Shown here piece by piece: positions 7,682 through 16,665 of a stretch of DNA of 33,080 nucleotides. The DNA lies in the IMG/VR virus record IMGVR_UViG_3300036852_000081, positions 1 through 33,080 of that record; one strand, 5' to 3'. Numbering within the stretch: the stretch's first letter is position 1; the number at the start of each line of letters is the position of its first letter. The notes under the pieces are model-generated. The model saw only the letters and a program-made list of their open reading frames with translations, searched no databases and was not told where the DNA came from. The translations under genes and the position numbers were made by a program. The stretch comes from a virus.

Positions 7682-8449
7682 ATGGCAGGCAAGCTCACCG
7701 CGATCGGCTCCAACTGCTACGTCGGCTCGGCCGACCTGTCGGGCGACATCGGCGCCGTAACGAACCTCGAGGCGATGCTCGCCACGATCAACACGACCGC
7801 GCTGAATAAGGGGGCTCCGGAGCTCATCAACGGCCGACGGGACGGGGCGATGGCCTTCGCCGCCTTCTTCAACGTCGATTCCGGTCAGGAGCATCTCACG
7901 TTTTCGGCCGTCCCGAGGACGGACGTGCAGTCGACGGTCGTGATCGGGACGCCGGCGCTCGGCTCACCCGCCGCGTCAATGATCGCCAAACAGATGAACT
8001 ACGCCGGCACCGTGGGCGACGATGGGTCGCTCGGCTTCACGATCGACATGGAGGGTTCGGGCTACGGCCTCGACTTCTCCGGCGGATCCGCCCAGGGCGA
8101 TGGGCTCCTGACGGCGGGGAAGGAAACGTTCGCCACGGGCACGGTGAACGGCACCGCGATCGACCTCGGCGCGGTCTCGACCCTGTTCGGTGCTGCGGCC
8201 TACTTGCACGTCTTCTCGCACGGCTCGGGCACGGCCACGTTCACGATCCAGGACAGCGATGACAACGTGAGCTTTGCCGCGGTCACAGGGCTCGCCTTCA
8301 CCGCCGTGACAGGCGCCACCACGCAGCGGCTCCAGACGGCGGCGGGAGCAACGATCCGGCAGTACGTCCGGATCCAGAAGACGGGCGTCAGCACGGCCAC
8401 CGTGGCCGCCATCAACTTCGTCCGCTACACGGAAGCCGGTCCAATCTAG
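7682..8449 (+). CDS. major tail tube-like protein, copy 1, with extra C-terminal domain
   Basis: A 255-residue product directly after the tail terminator stop. Residues 1-140 are beta-rich (MAGKLTAIGSNCYV, AFAAFFNVDSGQ, GDDGSLGFTID) and match the tube protein expected here. Residues from about 150 form a second beta domain (FTIQDSDDNVSFAAVTGLAF, then IRQYVRIQKTG), probably an Ig-like surface domain on the tube. The start MAGKLTAI, an FFNVD motif and the overall fold pattern recur in the next gene, so the two appear to be paralogues. Confidence 0.7.
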   Translation: MAGKLTAIGSNCYVGSADLSGDIGAVTNLEAMLATINTTALNKGAPELINGRRDGAMAFAAFFNVDSGQEHLTFSAVPRTDVQSTVVIGTPALGSPAASMIAKQMNYAGTVGDDGSLGFTIDMEGSGYGLDFSGGSAQGDGLLTAGKETFATGTVNGTAIDLGAVSTLFGAAAYLHVFSHGSGTATFTIQDSDDNVSFAAVTGLAFTAVTGATTQRLQTAAGATIRQYVRIQKTGVSTATVAAINFVRYTEAGPI

Positions 8450-8464
8450 AAGGAGTCAGGAAGC

Positions 8465-8848
8465 ATGGCAGGCAAGGTCAGCGCGATCACGACGACCGTC
8501 ACGATCGCCTCCAACAACATCAGCAACGACGTCGGCTCACTGAACTTCGACACGCCCTACGGGCTGCAGGAGGTCACGGGCTTGGACAAAAGCGCGGTCG
8601 AGCGGCTGCTCCTTCGCGCCGACTGCACGGGCACGCTCAACTTCTTCTTCAACGTGGACGCGAGTCGCTCGCACGCCACGCTGAAGACACCCGGCTCGAA
8701 GAGCGTCGTGATCAACTTCGGCGGCGTCGCGACAGCGACCTTCACCGCGATCTTCTCGAACTACGCCCTGAACGTGGCCGAGGACGGGTCGATGACCGGC
8801 TCGTCTGCGTGGGCGCTGTCCTCGGGCACGGCCGTCGCCTGGACCTAG
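8465..8848 (+). CDS. tail tube-like protein, copy 2 (short paralogue)
   Basis: A 127-residue beta-rich product with a strong AAGGAG site before ATG 8465. It begins MAGKVSAI, contains FFFNVDASRSHATL and ends with an AEDGSMTGSSAWAL stretch, paralleling the N-terminal domain of the preceding 255-residue protein but without its extra C-terminal domain. It could be the true tube subunit, with the longer copy as a decorated or tip variant, or the reverse. Confidence 0.65.
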   Translation: MAGKVSAITTTVTIASNNISNDVGSLNFDTPYGLQEVTGLDKSAVERLLLRADCTGTLNFFFNVDASRSHATLKTPGSKSVVINFGGVATATFTAIFSNYALNVAEDGSMTGSSAWALSSGTAVAWT

Positions 8849-8851
8849 CGG

Positions 8852-9250
8852 GTGTACCGGCTTCCTGACGAGCGCGTATCGCTGGATCTCGACGGGCCGA
8901 TCGTCGAGGTCCAGCGGTGCGCGTCCTGGATGGTCTACCAGCAGGTAGTCCGGCTGTATGCCGCCTACGTTGCGGCGAAGACGCCGGCCGCGGAATACGA
9001 CGCCCTCGTCCAGACCTTCGCCCGGTTCGTCGACGAGGCGCAGCCGACGTGGCAGATCGCCGACCATACCGGGCCTGTCCCGCCGACCCTCGCGGGCATG
9101 ACCCGACTCCCCCTCGAGATGAGCCTGCGGATGGTCACCGACTGGCTGGAGACGATCACCCCGAAGGCGAGCGCCGTCGACGCGATCATCGCACCGGGCC
9201 CGATGCGTGACGAGCTGAAGCGTCGGCTCAAGGCGAAGAAGGCCGCCTGA
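8852..9250 (+). CDS. probable tail assembly chaperone
   Basis: A 132-residue mostly helical product from GTG 8852, lying between the tube genes and the tape measure gene, the standard slot for the tail chaperone that coats the tape measure during assembly. The C-terminus is basic (DELKRRLKAKKAA). The usual second frame-shifted product is not apparent: the stop overlaps the tape measure start by one base (TGATG), leaving no room for an extension gene, and I see no clear slippery heptamer near the end. Confidence 0.6.
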   Translation: MYRLPDERVSLDLDGPIVEVQRCASWMVYQQVVRLYAAYVAAKTPAAEYDALVQTFARFVDEAQPTWQIADHTGPVPPTLAGMTRLPLEMSLRMVTDWLETITPKASAVDAIIAPGPMRDELKRRLKAKKAA

Positions 9251-10932
9251 TGGCGAACAGCGTCACCGTCCGCTACGGGTCGAAGGGTGCGAAGCAGGTC
9301 ACGTCCGAGGCGGACAAGCTCCACTCCAAGCTCACGAACCTCCAGAAGCAGGGCGCCAAGGGGCTCGTCATCGGTGCCGGCGTGGCGGCGACCAACCTCG
9401 CCTTCAACGCCGTGGGTTTGGCGATCTCCAAGGTCACGGGCTATCTCGGCGATTCGGCCGCGGCATTCCGCGAGGATCAGGTCAGCCAGCAGAAGCTCAC
9501 GACCGCGCTGCGCGCCAACATCGAAGGCTGGGAGGGCTCCACCGACGCGATCGAGGAGCGGATCAAGGCGGGCCAGAAGCTCGGCTTCTCGGACGAGTCG
9601 CAGCGAAGCGCAGTTGCCGAACTCGCGGCCGCCTACGGCAACGAGGCCGAGGCTCTCGACACTCTCCGGGTGGCACAGGACCTCGCCCGCTTCTCGGGCG
9701 TGGATCTTGCCACCGCCGCGGACGTGCTCATCAAGGTCCACGCCGGCAACTTCCGGGCGCTGAAGCAACTCGGCATCAATACCAAGGGCATCACGACCGA
9801 GCAAGAGGCGCTGGCGGCGATCATGAAGATCGTCGCCGGGCAGGCCGAGGACTACGCGGGCACGCTCTCGGGCAAGCTCGCCGTTGCCGAAGAGAAGGCC
9901 GGCGAGGCGTCGGAGAAGTTCGGCAAGTCGGTCGCCCACCTCCAGGCCATCGTGCTGCCCGCGGTCGCCGACGCGATCGATGTCGTTGCCACCGGCTACG
10001 AGCACCTCTTCGATACGGTGGACCGGAGCACCGCGGCGTGGGAGCACTTCCGGTCGCAGGGCATCGAGCCGACCAAGGAGGAGTTCTACGAGTACCTGGA
10101 CGCGACCGGGACGGTCATCTTCGAGCACGAGCGCCTGAATGCGAAGTTCGGCGAGACGGGCGATGCGGCCGAAGATCTCGGCGACGATCTCTCCGGCGCG
10201 CAGGAGGACGCCCGTCGGTTCGCCTCGCGGCTCAACCAGATCAGCCAAGCGGCCTCGGACGCGGAGAAGGAGCTAGACGGCCTCGCCGACACGATCACTG
10301 ACGAGCTCTTCGGTGACGCCATCACGGCCGGGCACGAGGCCGAGCTCAAGCAGCACATCGCCGATCTGATCGAGGACCGCAAGGAGGCGAAGAAGGGCTC
10401 CGCCGAGTACGTGATCCTGAGCGGCGAGATCGCCGAGTACCGCAAGCAGCTCTTCGAGCTCCATCTCGAACAGGCCGCGGAAGAGGGGCCAGAGGCCGCC
10501 ATCGCCTTCCTCGAGCGCGAGCGCAAGAAGGCCGGGGCGGCGCGCAACGAGATCGACAAGATGATCCAGTCGTACCGAATCCTCGCCGAGATGCAGGGCA
10601 CGCTCGGGCCGATCATCCGCGTCCAGTCGGGGCGCTACGCCGGCAAGGATCTCGGTGAGCGCGCAGCAGGTGGCCCGGTGAAGGCCGGCGACCCCTACGT
10701 CGTCGGCGAGAAGGGGCCGGAGCTGTTCGTACCGAAGTCCACCGGCACTGTCATTCCGAACGGTGCATCGTCGGGCGGCGGTTCATGGGGCTCGACCGTC
10801 GTGAACATCAACGTCTCGGGCGTGGCGATGATGACCCCCGGCACGACCGATCAGCTCGGGCGGCTGCTGGAGCCGGTCATCACCCGAGCCCTCCAGAAGC
10901 GCGGCCAGCTCGGCGCGGCGAGGGCGTTCTAG
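9250..10932 (+). CDS. tape measure protein
   Basis: A 560-residue product that would set tail length and be ejected with the DNA. It has a helical N-terminus with a hydrophobic segment (GLVIGAGVAATNLAFNAVGL at about 36-55), long charged helices through the middle, and a C-terminal GGPVKAGDPYVVGEKGPELF followed by VPKSTGTVIPN. That last block is a well-known tape measure signature. Using the common rule of about 0.15 nm per residue, the tail would be roughly 80-85 nm. The ATG overlaps the chaperone stop. Confidence 0.92.
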   Translation: MANSVTVRYGSKGAKQVTSEADKLHSKLTNLQKQGAKGLVIGAGVAATNLAFNAVGLAISKVTGYLGDSAAAFREDQVSQQKLTTALRANIEGWEGSTDAIEERIKAGQKLGFSDESQRSAVAELAAAYGNEAEALDTLRVAQDLARFSGVDLATAADVLIKVHAGNFRALKQLGINTKGITTEQEALAAIMKIVAGQAEDYAGTLSGKLAVAEEKAGEASEKFGKSVAHLQAIVLPAVADAIDVVATGYEHLFDTVDRSTAAWEHFRSQGIEPTKEEFYEYLDATGTVIFEHERLNAKFGETGDAAEDLGDDLSGAQEDARRFASRLNQISQAASDAEKELDGLADTITDELFGDAITAGHEAELKQHIADLIEDRKEAKKGSAEYVILSGEIAEYRKQLFELHLEQAAEEGPEAAIAFLERERKKAGAARNEIDKMIQSYRILAEMQGTLGPIIRVQSGRYAGKDLGERAAGGPVKAGDPYVVGEKGPELFVPKSTGTVIPNGASSGGGSWGSTVVNINVSGVAMMTPGTTDQLGRLLEPVITRALQKRGQLGAARAF

Positions 10933-13002
10933 GTGCCGGCGGCGTTCGTTGGCATCGCTTCCGCGGAATCGGGGACCGAGGTCACCTCGCTGACGGTCAA
11001 CGTGCACCCCAGCACGGTCGACGGCCACTTCATGTTCCTGACCTACAACAAGGACGACAACGTGGCGGGCTCGGTCACCGCCACGCCCGATGGCTGGAAC
11101 CGGATCAACGCCGAGTTCTACTGGCGGATCGCCAACGACGAGCCGTCCTCGTACACCATCACCACGTCGCTCGCCCGGCGGGCGATCGCGTCGATCTCGG
11201 TATGGAGCGGCATCGCGGAGATCGCAGCGGTCAGCGATATCGAGACAGGTTCCAGCACAGGCACGAGCCATACCTGCCCGGCGCTGTCCGTGCCCTCGGG
11301 TGACTACCTCCTGGTCGCGGGCGTCGAGACGAACGGCGGCGGGGTCACCTTCACCCCACCCGCAGGCTTTACCGAGATCCTCGACGCCGAGACGGGTGGC
11401 GGAGGGAATGAGCACGTCGGGGCGACGCTGGCCTACAAGACTTACACCGGCACGACCCCGCCGGCGGTGGTGTTTACCTCGTCCGGTTCGCTGAGCGACA
11501 ACTACACGTTCCAGCTCGCCTTCCGGGTGATCGGCGCACCGGCCGCCGGGGTCTACATCGACTTCAACGATGATGGCTTCGAGGTCGGGGCCAACGATGA
11601 TGTCTCGACCAACGTCATCTCCTGGACGATCGCCCGCGGCTCAGGCCCGGAGATCACCGGCGGGAGCCAGCCCGGCTCGGCGACGCTCGTCACGAAGAAC
11701 CCCTCGGATATTTACAACCCGTACAACGGCGCCTCGCCCCTGACCGGGCTCCTGCGGGACGGGCTGCCGATCTGGATCGGCATCAATAACGACGGCAAGC
11801 TGACCGGCTCCTCGCCGATCGGGCTGTTCGGCGGGCGCGTCACCGACATCACCCTGCTTCCCGCGGGCGGGGCGACGGACCCGCCGACCGCCGAGTTCAC
11901 CTGCGAGGACGCGCTGGGCTGGTATCAGCGGACTCCGGTCGCGCTGGACTACGCCGAGGGCCGGGCGCACCGGGCGCTCCGCAAGGCCGCCCTCGTGAAC
12001 GCCGACGAGCCGCGCTACAGCCTCGCCCACGAGATCGAGACGATGCCCCTCTCGCACGCCGAGGGCGACTTGCGCGGCGTGCTGGACGAGATCAACGGCG
12101 TGAACGGGACGCGCCACCATGCGGAGCCCGGCACGTCGGCCGACAAGTGGTACCGCTACACCACCCGCAACCGCCAGTGGCGCCTCGACGCCACGACGGA
12201 CGCGAGCCTGTCAGCGACCGACGATCACGTCACGGGGACCGACGGCTGGCGGCTCTCGGCCGATACGGTCATCAACCAGCAGAAGGCGACGGTCACTCCG
12301 GTCGTCTTCACGCCCTCCGCGTTCACCGTTTGGGAGGCCGACCAGCTCCCGATCACCGTCACCAACGACGCGCCGTACACGCGCATCGTGGAGTTCGATG
12401 ACGTGGTGTCAGGCGCCACGCTCGACATCGCCTCGACCGGCGACACCGTGACCTCGACGCTGGAGCCCTTCGCCACCGGCGCGAAGATCACCCTGACCGT
12501 CGCGGTCGGGGACGAGGCCAGCGTCACCGCGCTCTCGATCGAGGGCCGGTTGGCGCGACGGCTGGAGCAGCAATCCACCGTATCGGATGACACGACGAGC
12601 CAGGCTGCCCCCCGCGGCATCCGGGCCGGTGGGGAGATCGGCAACGAGTACCTCGGCGTCATGGCGTCGGCGGTCGGGATCGCGGAGCACGTCATCTGGC
12701 GCTACGGCAACCCCCAGCTCCGACCGACCCTGACGGTCGAAAACTGGTTCCCCGAGATGTTCGAGCTCGACCTGTACGACGTGATCTCGTTCACGTCCAC
12801 GCAACTCGGCATGACCGCCCGCCTGTTCGAGATTGTCGGCCTGCGCCACCAGGCGAACATCGCGGCGACTTCCGTCCAGCACCACACCGTGACCTACGTC
12901 CTCCAGGAATGCAAGGTCCAAGCAAACCCGGTGTGGTTCTACCTCAACTCGGGGACGAACAGCTCGATCCTCGACGGCGCCACTTTCAACCTCGCCTTCT
13001 AG
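10933..13002 (+). CDS. large minor tail / baseplate protein
   Basis: A 689-residue product whose GTG follows the tape measure stop with no gap. Residues 1-205 look like a beta-sandwich domain (ITTSLARRAIASISVWSG, then TFTPPAGFTEI), similar in style to exported carbohydrate-binding or Ig-like modules. From about residue 210 (VYIDFNDDGFEVGANDDV) the sequence resembles the tail-tip hub proteins that follow tape measure genes in siphoviruses. It probably joins the tail tip to the host-binding fibres. The N-terminal module is an addition compared with a plain hub protein. Confidence 0.7.
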   Translation: MPAAFVGIASAESGTEVTSLTVNVHPSTVDGHFMFLTYNKDDNVAGSVTATPDGWNRINAEFYWRIANDEPSSYTITTSLARRAIASISVWSGIAEIAAVSDIETGSSTGTSHTCPALSVPSGDYLLVAGVETNGGGVTFTPPAGFTEILDAETGGGGNEHVGATLAYKTYTGTTPPAVVFTSSGSLSDNYTFQLAFRVIGAPAAGVYIDFNDDGFEVGANDDVSTNVISWTIARGSGPEITGGSQPGSATLVTKNPSDIYNPYNGASPLTGLLRDGLPIWIGINNDGKLTGSSPIGLFGGRVTDITLLPAGGATDPPTAEFTCEDALGWYQRTPVALDYAEGRAHRALRKAALVNADEPRYSLAHEIETMPLSHAEGDLRGVLDEINGVNGTRHHAEPGTSADKWYRYTTRNRQWRLDATTDASLSATDDHVTGTDGWRLSADTVINQQKATVTPVVFTPSAFTVWEADQLPITVTNDAPYTRIVEFDDVVSGATLDIASTGDTVTSTLEPFATGAKITLTVAVGDEASVTALSIEGRLARRLEQQSTVSDDTTSQAAPRGIRAGGEIGNEYLGVMASAVGIAEHVIWRYGNPQLRPTLTVENWFPEMFELDLYDVISFTSTQLGMTARLFEIVGLRHQANIAATSVQHHTVTYVLQECKVQANPVWFYLNSGTNSSILDGATFNLAF

Positions 13003-13011
13003 GGGAGTCCG

Positions 13012-13551
13012 ATGGCCTACGTCACGCCGCCTACGTTTGTCGCGCTCGATCCCCTCGCTGCCGCGGAGCTCAACATCCTCGGCGACGATATCGTCTATCT
13101 CAAGGGCATCACTGACTCCGTGTCGGCGCAGGGCGTCCAGCTGAAGCGCACCTCCGACCAGACAATCACGACGGGTACCGAGACGCCCGTCACGTTCCAG
13201 GCCGAGAGCTTCGACTACGGCGGCTGGTGGAGCTCGGGAACCGACATCATCGTCCCCGCCGGCGCGATTCCGTCGGGCTACACCACGATCATCGTCATGG
13301 TCGTGATGCGCGCCCGGTTCGCCACGAACGGCACGGGCGTTCGCCGGATCCGGCCCTTGCTCAACGGGACCAACTTTGGCTCCATGACGGTCGGCGGAAT
13401 CAGCTCCGACCCGACCGATCTCACGATCACGGAGTTCGTCGAAGTCGAGGCCGGCGACGTGATCACGATGGGCGTCTACCACACGAAGGGCTCAAACCTC
13501 GCGCTCGAGGTCGGCAACTGCTCCGTCATGCGCTTCACGCTGGGTTCGTGA
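13012..13551 (+). CDS. tail-tip or fibre protein with jelly-roll-like C-terminus
   Basis: A 179-residue product with GGGGAG before ATG 13012. A short N-terminal anchor (LAAAELNILGDDIVYLKGIT) is followed by an all-beta domain with alternating hydrophobic strands (TTIIVMVVMRARFATNGTG, LTITEFVEVEAGDVITMGV), like the C1q/TNF-type jelly rolls of phage receptor-binding proteins. Placement among the tail-tip genes supports an adhesin role. The stop overlaps the next ATG by one base. Confidence 0.6.
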   Translation: MAYVTPPTFVALDPLAAAELNILGDDIVYLKGITDSVSAQGVQLKRTSDQTITTGTETPVTFQAESFDYGGWWSSGTDIIVPAGAIPSGYTTIIVMVVMRARFATNGTGVRRIRPLLNGTNFGSMTVGGISSDPTDLTITEFVEVEAGDVITMGVYHTKGSNLALEVGNCSVMRFTLGS

Positions 13552-14684
13552 TGGGACTCCGACCGAAGGAACGCATCCCCCAACACGACCACTCCGACCG
13601 CAATAGCGGCGGGCCGGTCGACGGCTCGACCACAAGCCGGACCCTCGGGCTGGCGGGTGGTGGCGGATCATCCGGTGCGTCGGACGGCGATCTCGACGCG
13701 CTCGACCTCTCCAAGTCCTCCATCAACGTCCGCCACCTCATCACGGGCGGCCCGCCGTTCAAGCTCATCGCGCACCGGGGCGACATCAACCCCGTTGACG
13801 GCTACCCGCAGGACACCCTCGAGGCGTACCGCCAGGCGATGATCCGCGGCGCGGACGGGCTCGAGTTCGGGGTCCAGCGCGACGCGGACGGGACGTGGCA
13901 GTGCATCCACGACACGACCGTCGACGCCACCACGGACGGTACCGGGGCCGTGTCATCCAAGACGACGGCGCAGATGGCCGCACTGAACATCGACGGCGGG
14001 CTGGGGTACGACGCGGGCCGGCACGGGACCAGCCTCAACGTCCCGACGCTCGACGATGCCCTAGCGGCGATGTTGCCCTACGACCCGATCATTCAGTTCG
14101 CACCCAAGGAAGGGACCCTGGAGTCATACACGGCGCTCGCCACCTATGTCCATGCCGCCGGGCTCGACGAACGCTCGATGATCGTCGGGCCCCTCGCGGG
14201 CGTGGCCGCGGCCATCCATGCAATCGCCCCGAACATCCTCACCGCGGACCCCAGCGATCCCGACGTGCTCATCCCGGAGCAGTCCACCGTGACATCCGCG
14301 GCGATCGTCCAGGGCTACGAGCCCGATTCGGTCTATCCGTACTTCACCGATGCCGATTGGGGCACGGACGAAACCGCCGATCTCACGAACCTTTGGACCT
14401 ACGGGTGTCGGGGTGCGCTGACGAATGATCTGCCCGAGGCGCTGCTGTGGCGCCATGAGGTGGTTGACGGCGCGACTGCCTCGACCACCGCGTTCACCCC
14501 GGCCGGGACGATCAGCGCCACGAACGTGCAGGACGCCATCGAGGAGGTCGCTGCCGATGCTGCTGCCGCAGCGACGGGCATCGGGCCGCTGCTCATCGCT
14601 TCCGACCACTCAAGCCCGATCGTGTTCGCGGACATCCTCCAGGCGTCCGACGGCGATGACTTCCTGTACGCATCGACCCCCTAG
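13551..14684 (+). CDS. tail protein with glycerophosphodiester phosphodiesterase (GDPD) domain
   Basis: A 377-residue product from ATG 13551. After a Gly/Ser-rich N-terminal linker, residues 70-330 match the GDPD fold: LIAHRGD (His75, Arg76) then PQDTLEAY in place of PENTLEAF, GLEFGVQRDADGTW (Glu105), and CIHDTT (His120). The C-terminus has ISATNVQDAIEEV at about 320-332, a linker common in tail fibres. GDPD enzymes hydrolyse glycerophosphodiesters, so this tail part could cleave teichoic acid-like polymers or lipid headgroups during adsorption. The second acidic metal ligand of the usual E-x-D is Gly107, and the E-x-K near 180-186 reads QFAPKE, so activity may be altered or lost and the domain may only bind. 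Confidence 0.8.
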   Translation: MGLRPKERIPQHDHSDRNSGGPVDGSTTSRTLGLAGGGGSSGASDGDLDALDLSKSSINVRHLITGGPPFKLIAHRGDINPVDGYPQDTLEAYRQAMIRGADGLEFGVQRDADGTWQCIHDTTVDATTDGTGAVSSKTTAQMAALNIDGGLGYDAGRHGTSLNVPTLDDALAAMLPYDPIIQFAPKEGTLESYTALATYVHAAGLDERSMIVGPLAGVAAAIHAIAPNILTADPSDPDVLIPEQSTVTSAAIVQGYEPDSVYPYFTDADWGTDETADLTNLWTYGCRGALTNDLPEALLWRHEVVDGATASTTAFTPAGTISATNVQDAIEEVAADAAAAATGIGPLLIASDHSSPIVFADILQASDGDDFLYASTP

Positions 14685-14692
14685 GAGACGAC

Positions 14693-15388
14693 ATGGCCGC
14701 GATCGAGAACGAGAACATCTACGGGCTGATGATCCGCGAATCCGCCAACGACGGCTCGGACTTCACGAACGCCGACGCCGACTACCGCAAGCTATTCCTT
14801 GGCGAGACGGGCGGCCTCTTCACGCGCGACTCGGCGGGCACCATCCACAACATCGCGGGCGGCGTCGGTACGGCGTTCCCGGCGACCCCCGGTACGAACA
14901 GCCGCTTCTTTCGCACCGATCTCGGCATGGAGTTCTACTACGACGGCACCCGGTGGCTGACGACGACGCTGTACCACCTGGTCGCCACGCTTGACAACGG
15001 GACTGCGACGGCCGCCTACGCGGGACCGTCCGCGACGCTTGCCGGTGTCATCCTCGCCGCTGTGCCGGGGCTGGTGGGTGGATCCGATCTATGGCTCCAC
15101 AACCTAACGACGCAGTTCCTTGTCGCGGGCGGGACGGCGCTGGACGGGTCGAACAACTGGGTCAACATCTTTGGGAAGCGGCCCACCGGCAACACGACCA
15201 CAACGATCATCACCGTCACGGTCAACTCAGGCTCGTCGTCCGTGTGGCGCACCGATACGCAGTCCATCGGAGCGTTGCTGAACAACGGGACGACGCACTA
15301 CATGTTTTCCTGGGGCATCACCAAGACCGGGACGCCGGGGCCGCTGTGGGCGTCGTTCGACCTGACCTATAGGATCGTTGCGACGTGA
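14693..15388 (+). CDS. tail fibre-like protein
   Basis: A 231-residue product with AGGAG before ATG 14693. The N-terminal 90 residues (YRKLFLGETGGLFTRDSAG, then FFRTDLGMEFYYDGTRW) resemble the repeated beta units of phage fibre shafts. The C-terminal 130 residues form a Thr/Gly-rich beta domain ending in LWASFDLTYRIVAT. Last gene of the rightward structural block, a usual place for receptor-binding genes. It meets the leftward membrane-protein gene tail to tail with one base between the stops. Confidence 0.55.
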   Translation: MAAIENENIYGLMIRESANDGSDFTNADADYRKLFLGETGGLFTRDSAGTIHNIAGGVGTAFPATPGTNSRFFRTDLGMEFYYDGTRWLTTTLYHLVATLDNGTATAAYAGPSATLAGVILAAVPGLVGGSDLWLHNLTTQFLVAGGTALDGSNNWVNIFGKRPTGNTTTTIITVTVNSGSSSVWRTDTQSIGALLNNGTTHYMFSWGITKTGTPGPLWASFDLTYRIVAT

Positions 15389-15389
15389 C

Positions 15390-16556
15390 CTACTGGCCGG
15401 GCCAGTAGACCGACCACCGCGCATCCGGGGCGACGGGCACCACACACGGGGCAGGACCCCCGACGCACCCGCTCGCCCACCCCACTGTCGCCCGCGGCGG
15501 TAGGCGGAGGTTGGATACGAACACCAGCACGAGGACGGCGGTGACGCCGAGGCGAGCGATGGCGATCGGCCGAGCTCGGGCCGGGGCGGCGAGCAGTGCA
15601 GCCCCGATCAGCGCCGTGGCGATCCAGAAGTACCGTGGACCGTTGCCGTCGTTGAGGAACGCGGCGGTCGGCGCGAAGGCGGCGCTGAGGGCCACGACCG
15701 GGACGACGGCTGCGGCATATCCGATGGCGAAGCGCATCCGCCACGACAGCCCAGCCGTGGCGAGGACGAGCATCGCCACGAACAGCAACGCGAGCGGCAG
15801 CCCGAGGTGCGTCGCCCGCTCGAGTATGACCTGGGGCAACAGCAGGAAATCGGGCGGTACCGCGCCGATCCGCTGAGTGCCGGCCACGGTGACGAGTTGC
15901 ACGGCTGCGCCGGCAAGGACGGTCACGAGCAGCGGCCAGTCCCGCTCCCGCCACCATCGGGCGACGAACAGCGGCGCGAACAGCACGCCCACGGGTCCGG
16001 TGAGCATCGCCAGCCCGACGCCGGGAAGCTCCCACCGCGGCCCACGCGAGGCGATAGTCAGGGCAAGCAGCCACGCTCCGACCGTCCACTGGATATTCGC
16101 AGGCGTCCCGAGCAGCAGTCCGGTCGACGGCAATAACACGACGATCGCTGCGAGGACGAGCCGGCGCCGCCGGTCGGGGAGCAGCGGAGCCATCCGGTCG
16201 GACGCGAGGAAGCCCGCGAGCCCGGACAGCAGCCCGAGGGACACGAGCGTCCCAGCGAGCGGCGCCCACTGAGCCGGGAGCCATGTCATCGCCGCAACCA
16301 GGGCACGGACACCAACGATGAGGTAGCCGGAGTAGGGCGCGAAGATCGACCCGCCCGCGAGCGCGTCCGAGTAGAAGATCCCATCGTCGGCCCAGAACTC
16401 GGCGCGCGTCACTGACTCCGGCTGGCGCAGGACGAGCACCGCGAATGCAACCAGGACTACCAGCCAACCGCCTCGGCCTTCGGGTCGGGGCGTCTTTTCT
16501 GATTCTCGTGGATAACTCCGCAGACCATCCACAGCCCTGCGCCAGTACGTTGTCAC
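15390..16556 (-). CDS. multi-pass membrane protein, GT-C glycosyltransferase-like (candidate lysogenic conversion gene)
   Basis: A 388-residue product from a GTG at 16556. It has a cytoplasmic basic N-terminus, a first membrane segment at about 31-43, and roughly nine more hydrophobic segments through residue 360. Between the first segments lies EFWADDGIFYSDAL (Asp57, Asp58), where GT-C enzymes carry their catalytic acidic residues in the first outer loop, and TPANIQW at 151-157 is a second conserved-looking patch. GT-C enzymes move sugars from polyprenyl-phosphate donors onto surface polymers. It lies downstream of the repressor on the same strand, so it should be expressed in lysogens. It is not a standard structural or lysis gene. 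Serotype conversion or superinfection exclusion is inference. Confidence 0.75.
   Translation of the reverse strand: MTTYWRRAVDGLRSYPRESEKTPRPEGRGGWLVVLVAFAVLVLRQPESVTRAEFWADDGIFYSDALAGGSIFAPYSGYLIVGVRALVAAMTWLPAQWAPLAGTLVSLGLLSGLAGFLASDRMAPLLPDRRRRLVLAAIVVLLPSTGLLLGTPANIQWTVGAWLLALTIASRGPRWELPGVGLAMLTGPVGVLFAPLFVARWWRERDWPLLVTVLAGAAVQLVTVAGTQRIGAVPPDFLLLPQVILERATHLGLPLALLFVAMLVLATAGLSWRMRFAIGYAAAVVPVVALSAAFAPTAAFLNDGNGPRYFWIATALIGAALLAAPARARPIAIARLGVTAVLVLVFVSNLRLPPRATVGWASGCVGGPAPCVVPVAPDARWSVYWPGQ
15391..15407. terminator. inverted repeat at the convergent gene ends
   Basis: TACTGGCC and GGCCAGTA flank a single central G exactly where the rightward tail block and the leftward lysogeny operon converge. 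The centre is too tight for a full-length hairpin, but part of the stem could form and act on both strands. It also encodes the last residues of the membrane protein, so it may simply be coding sequence. Confidence 0.25.
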
Positions 16557-16612
16557 GGCAGTCGGCGATCATCCTTCGCTCGATGGCCGGGACCCTCGGG
16601 CAGCTCATCCAT
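16553..16612 (-). CDS. possible 19-residue leader ORF before the membrane-protein gene
   Basis: On the minus strand ATG at 16612 opens MDELPEGPGHRAKDDRRLP, and its TGA overlaps the GTG start of the membrane-protein gene as GTGA, as in the early genes. No ribosome binding site is evident. It may couple translation of the membrane protein, or be chance. Confidence 0.25.
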   Translation of the reverse strand: MDELPEGPGHRAKDDRRLP

Positions 16613-16665
16613 TCTGTCGCCTGCTCGGGGGTTCGCCGTGGTCACTGATCCCGCCATACTCGCGT

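Noticed and set aside
15367-16608. Longer 413-residue minus-strand frame over the membrane-protein gene
   Set aside because: It is Arg/Ala/Pro-rich without membrane segments or motifs; the 388-residue frame has clear hydrophobic helices and good codon bias.
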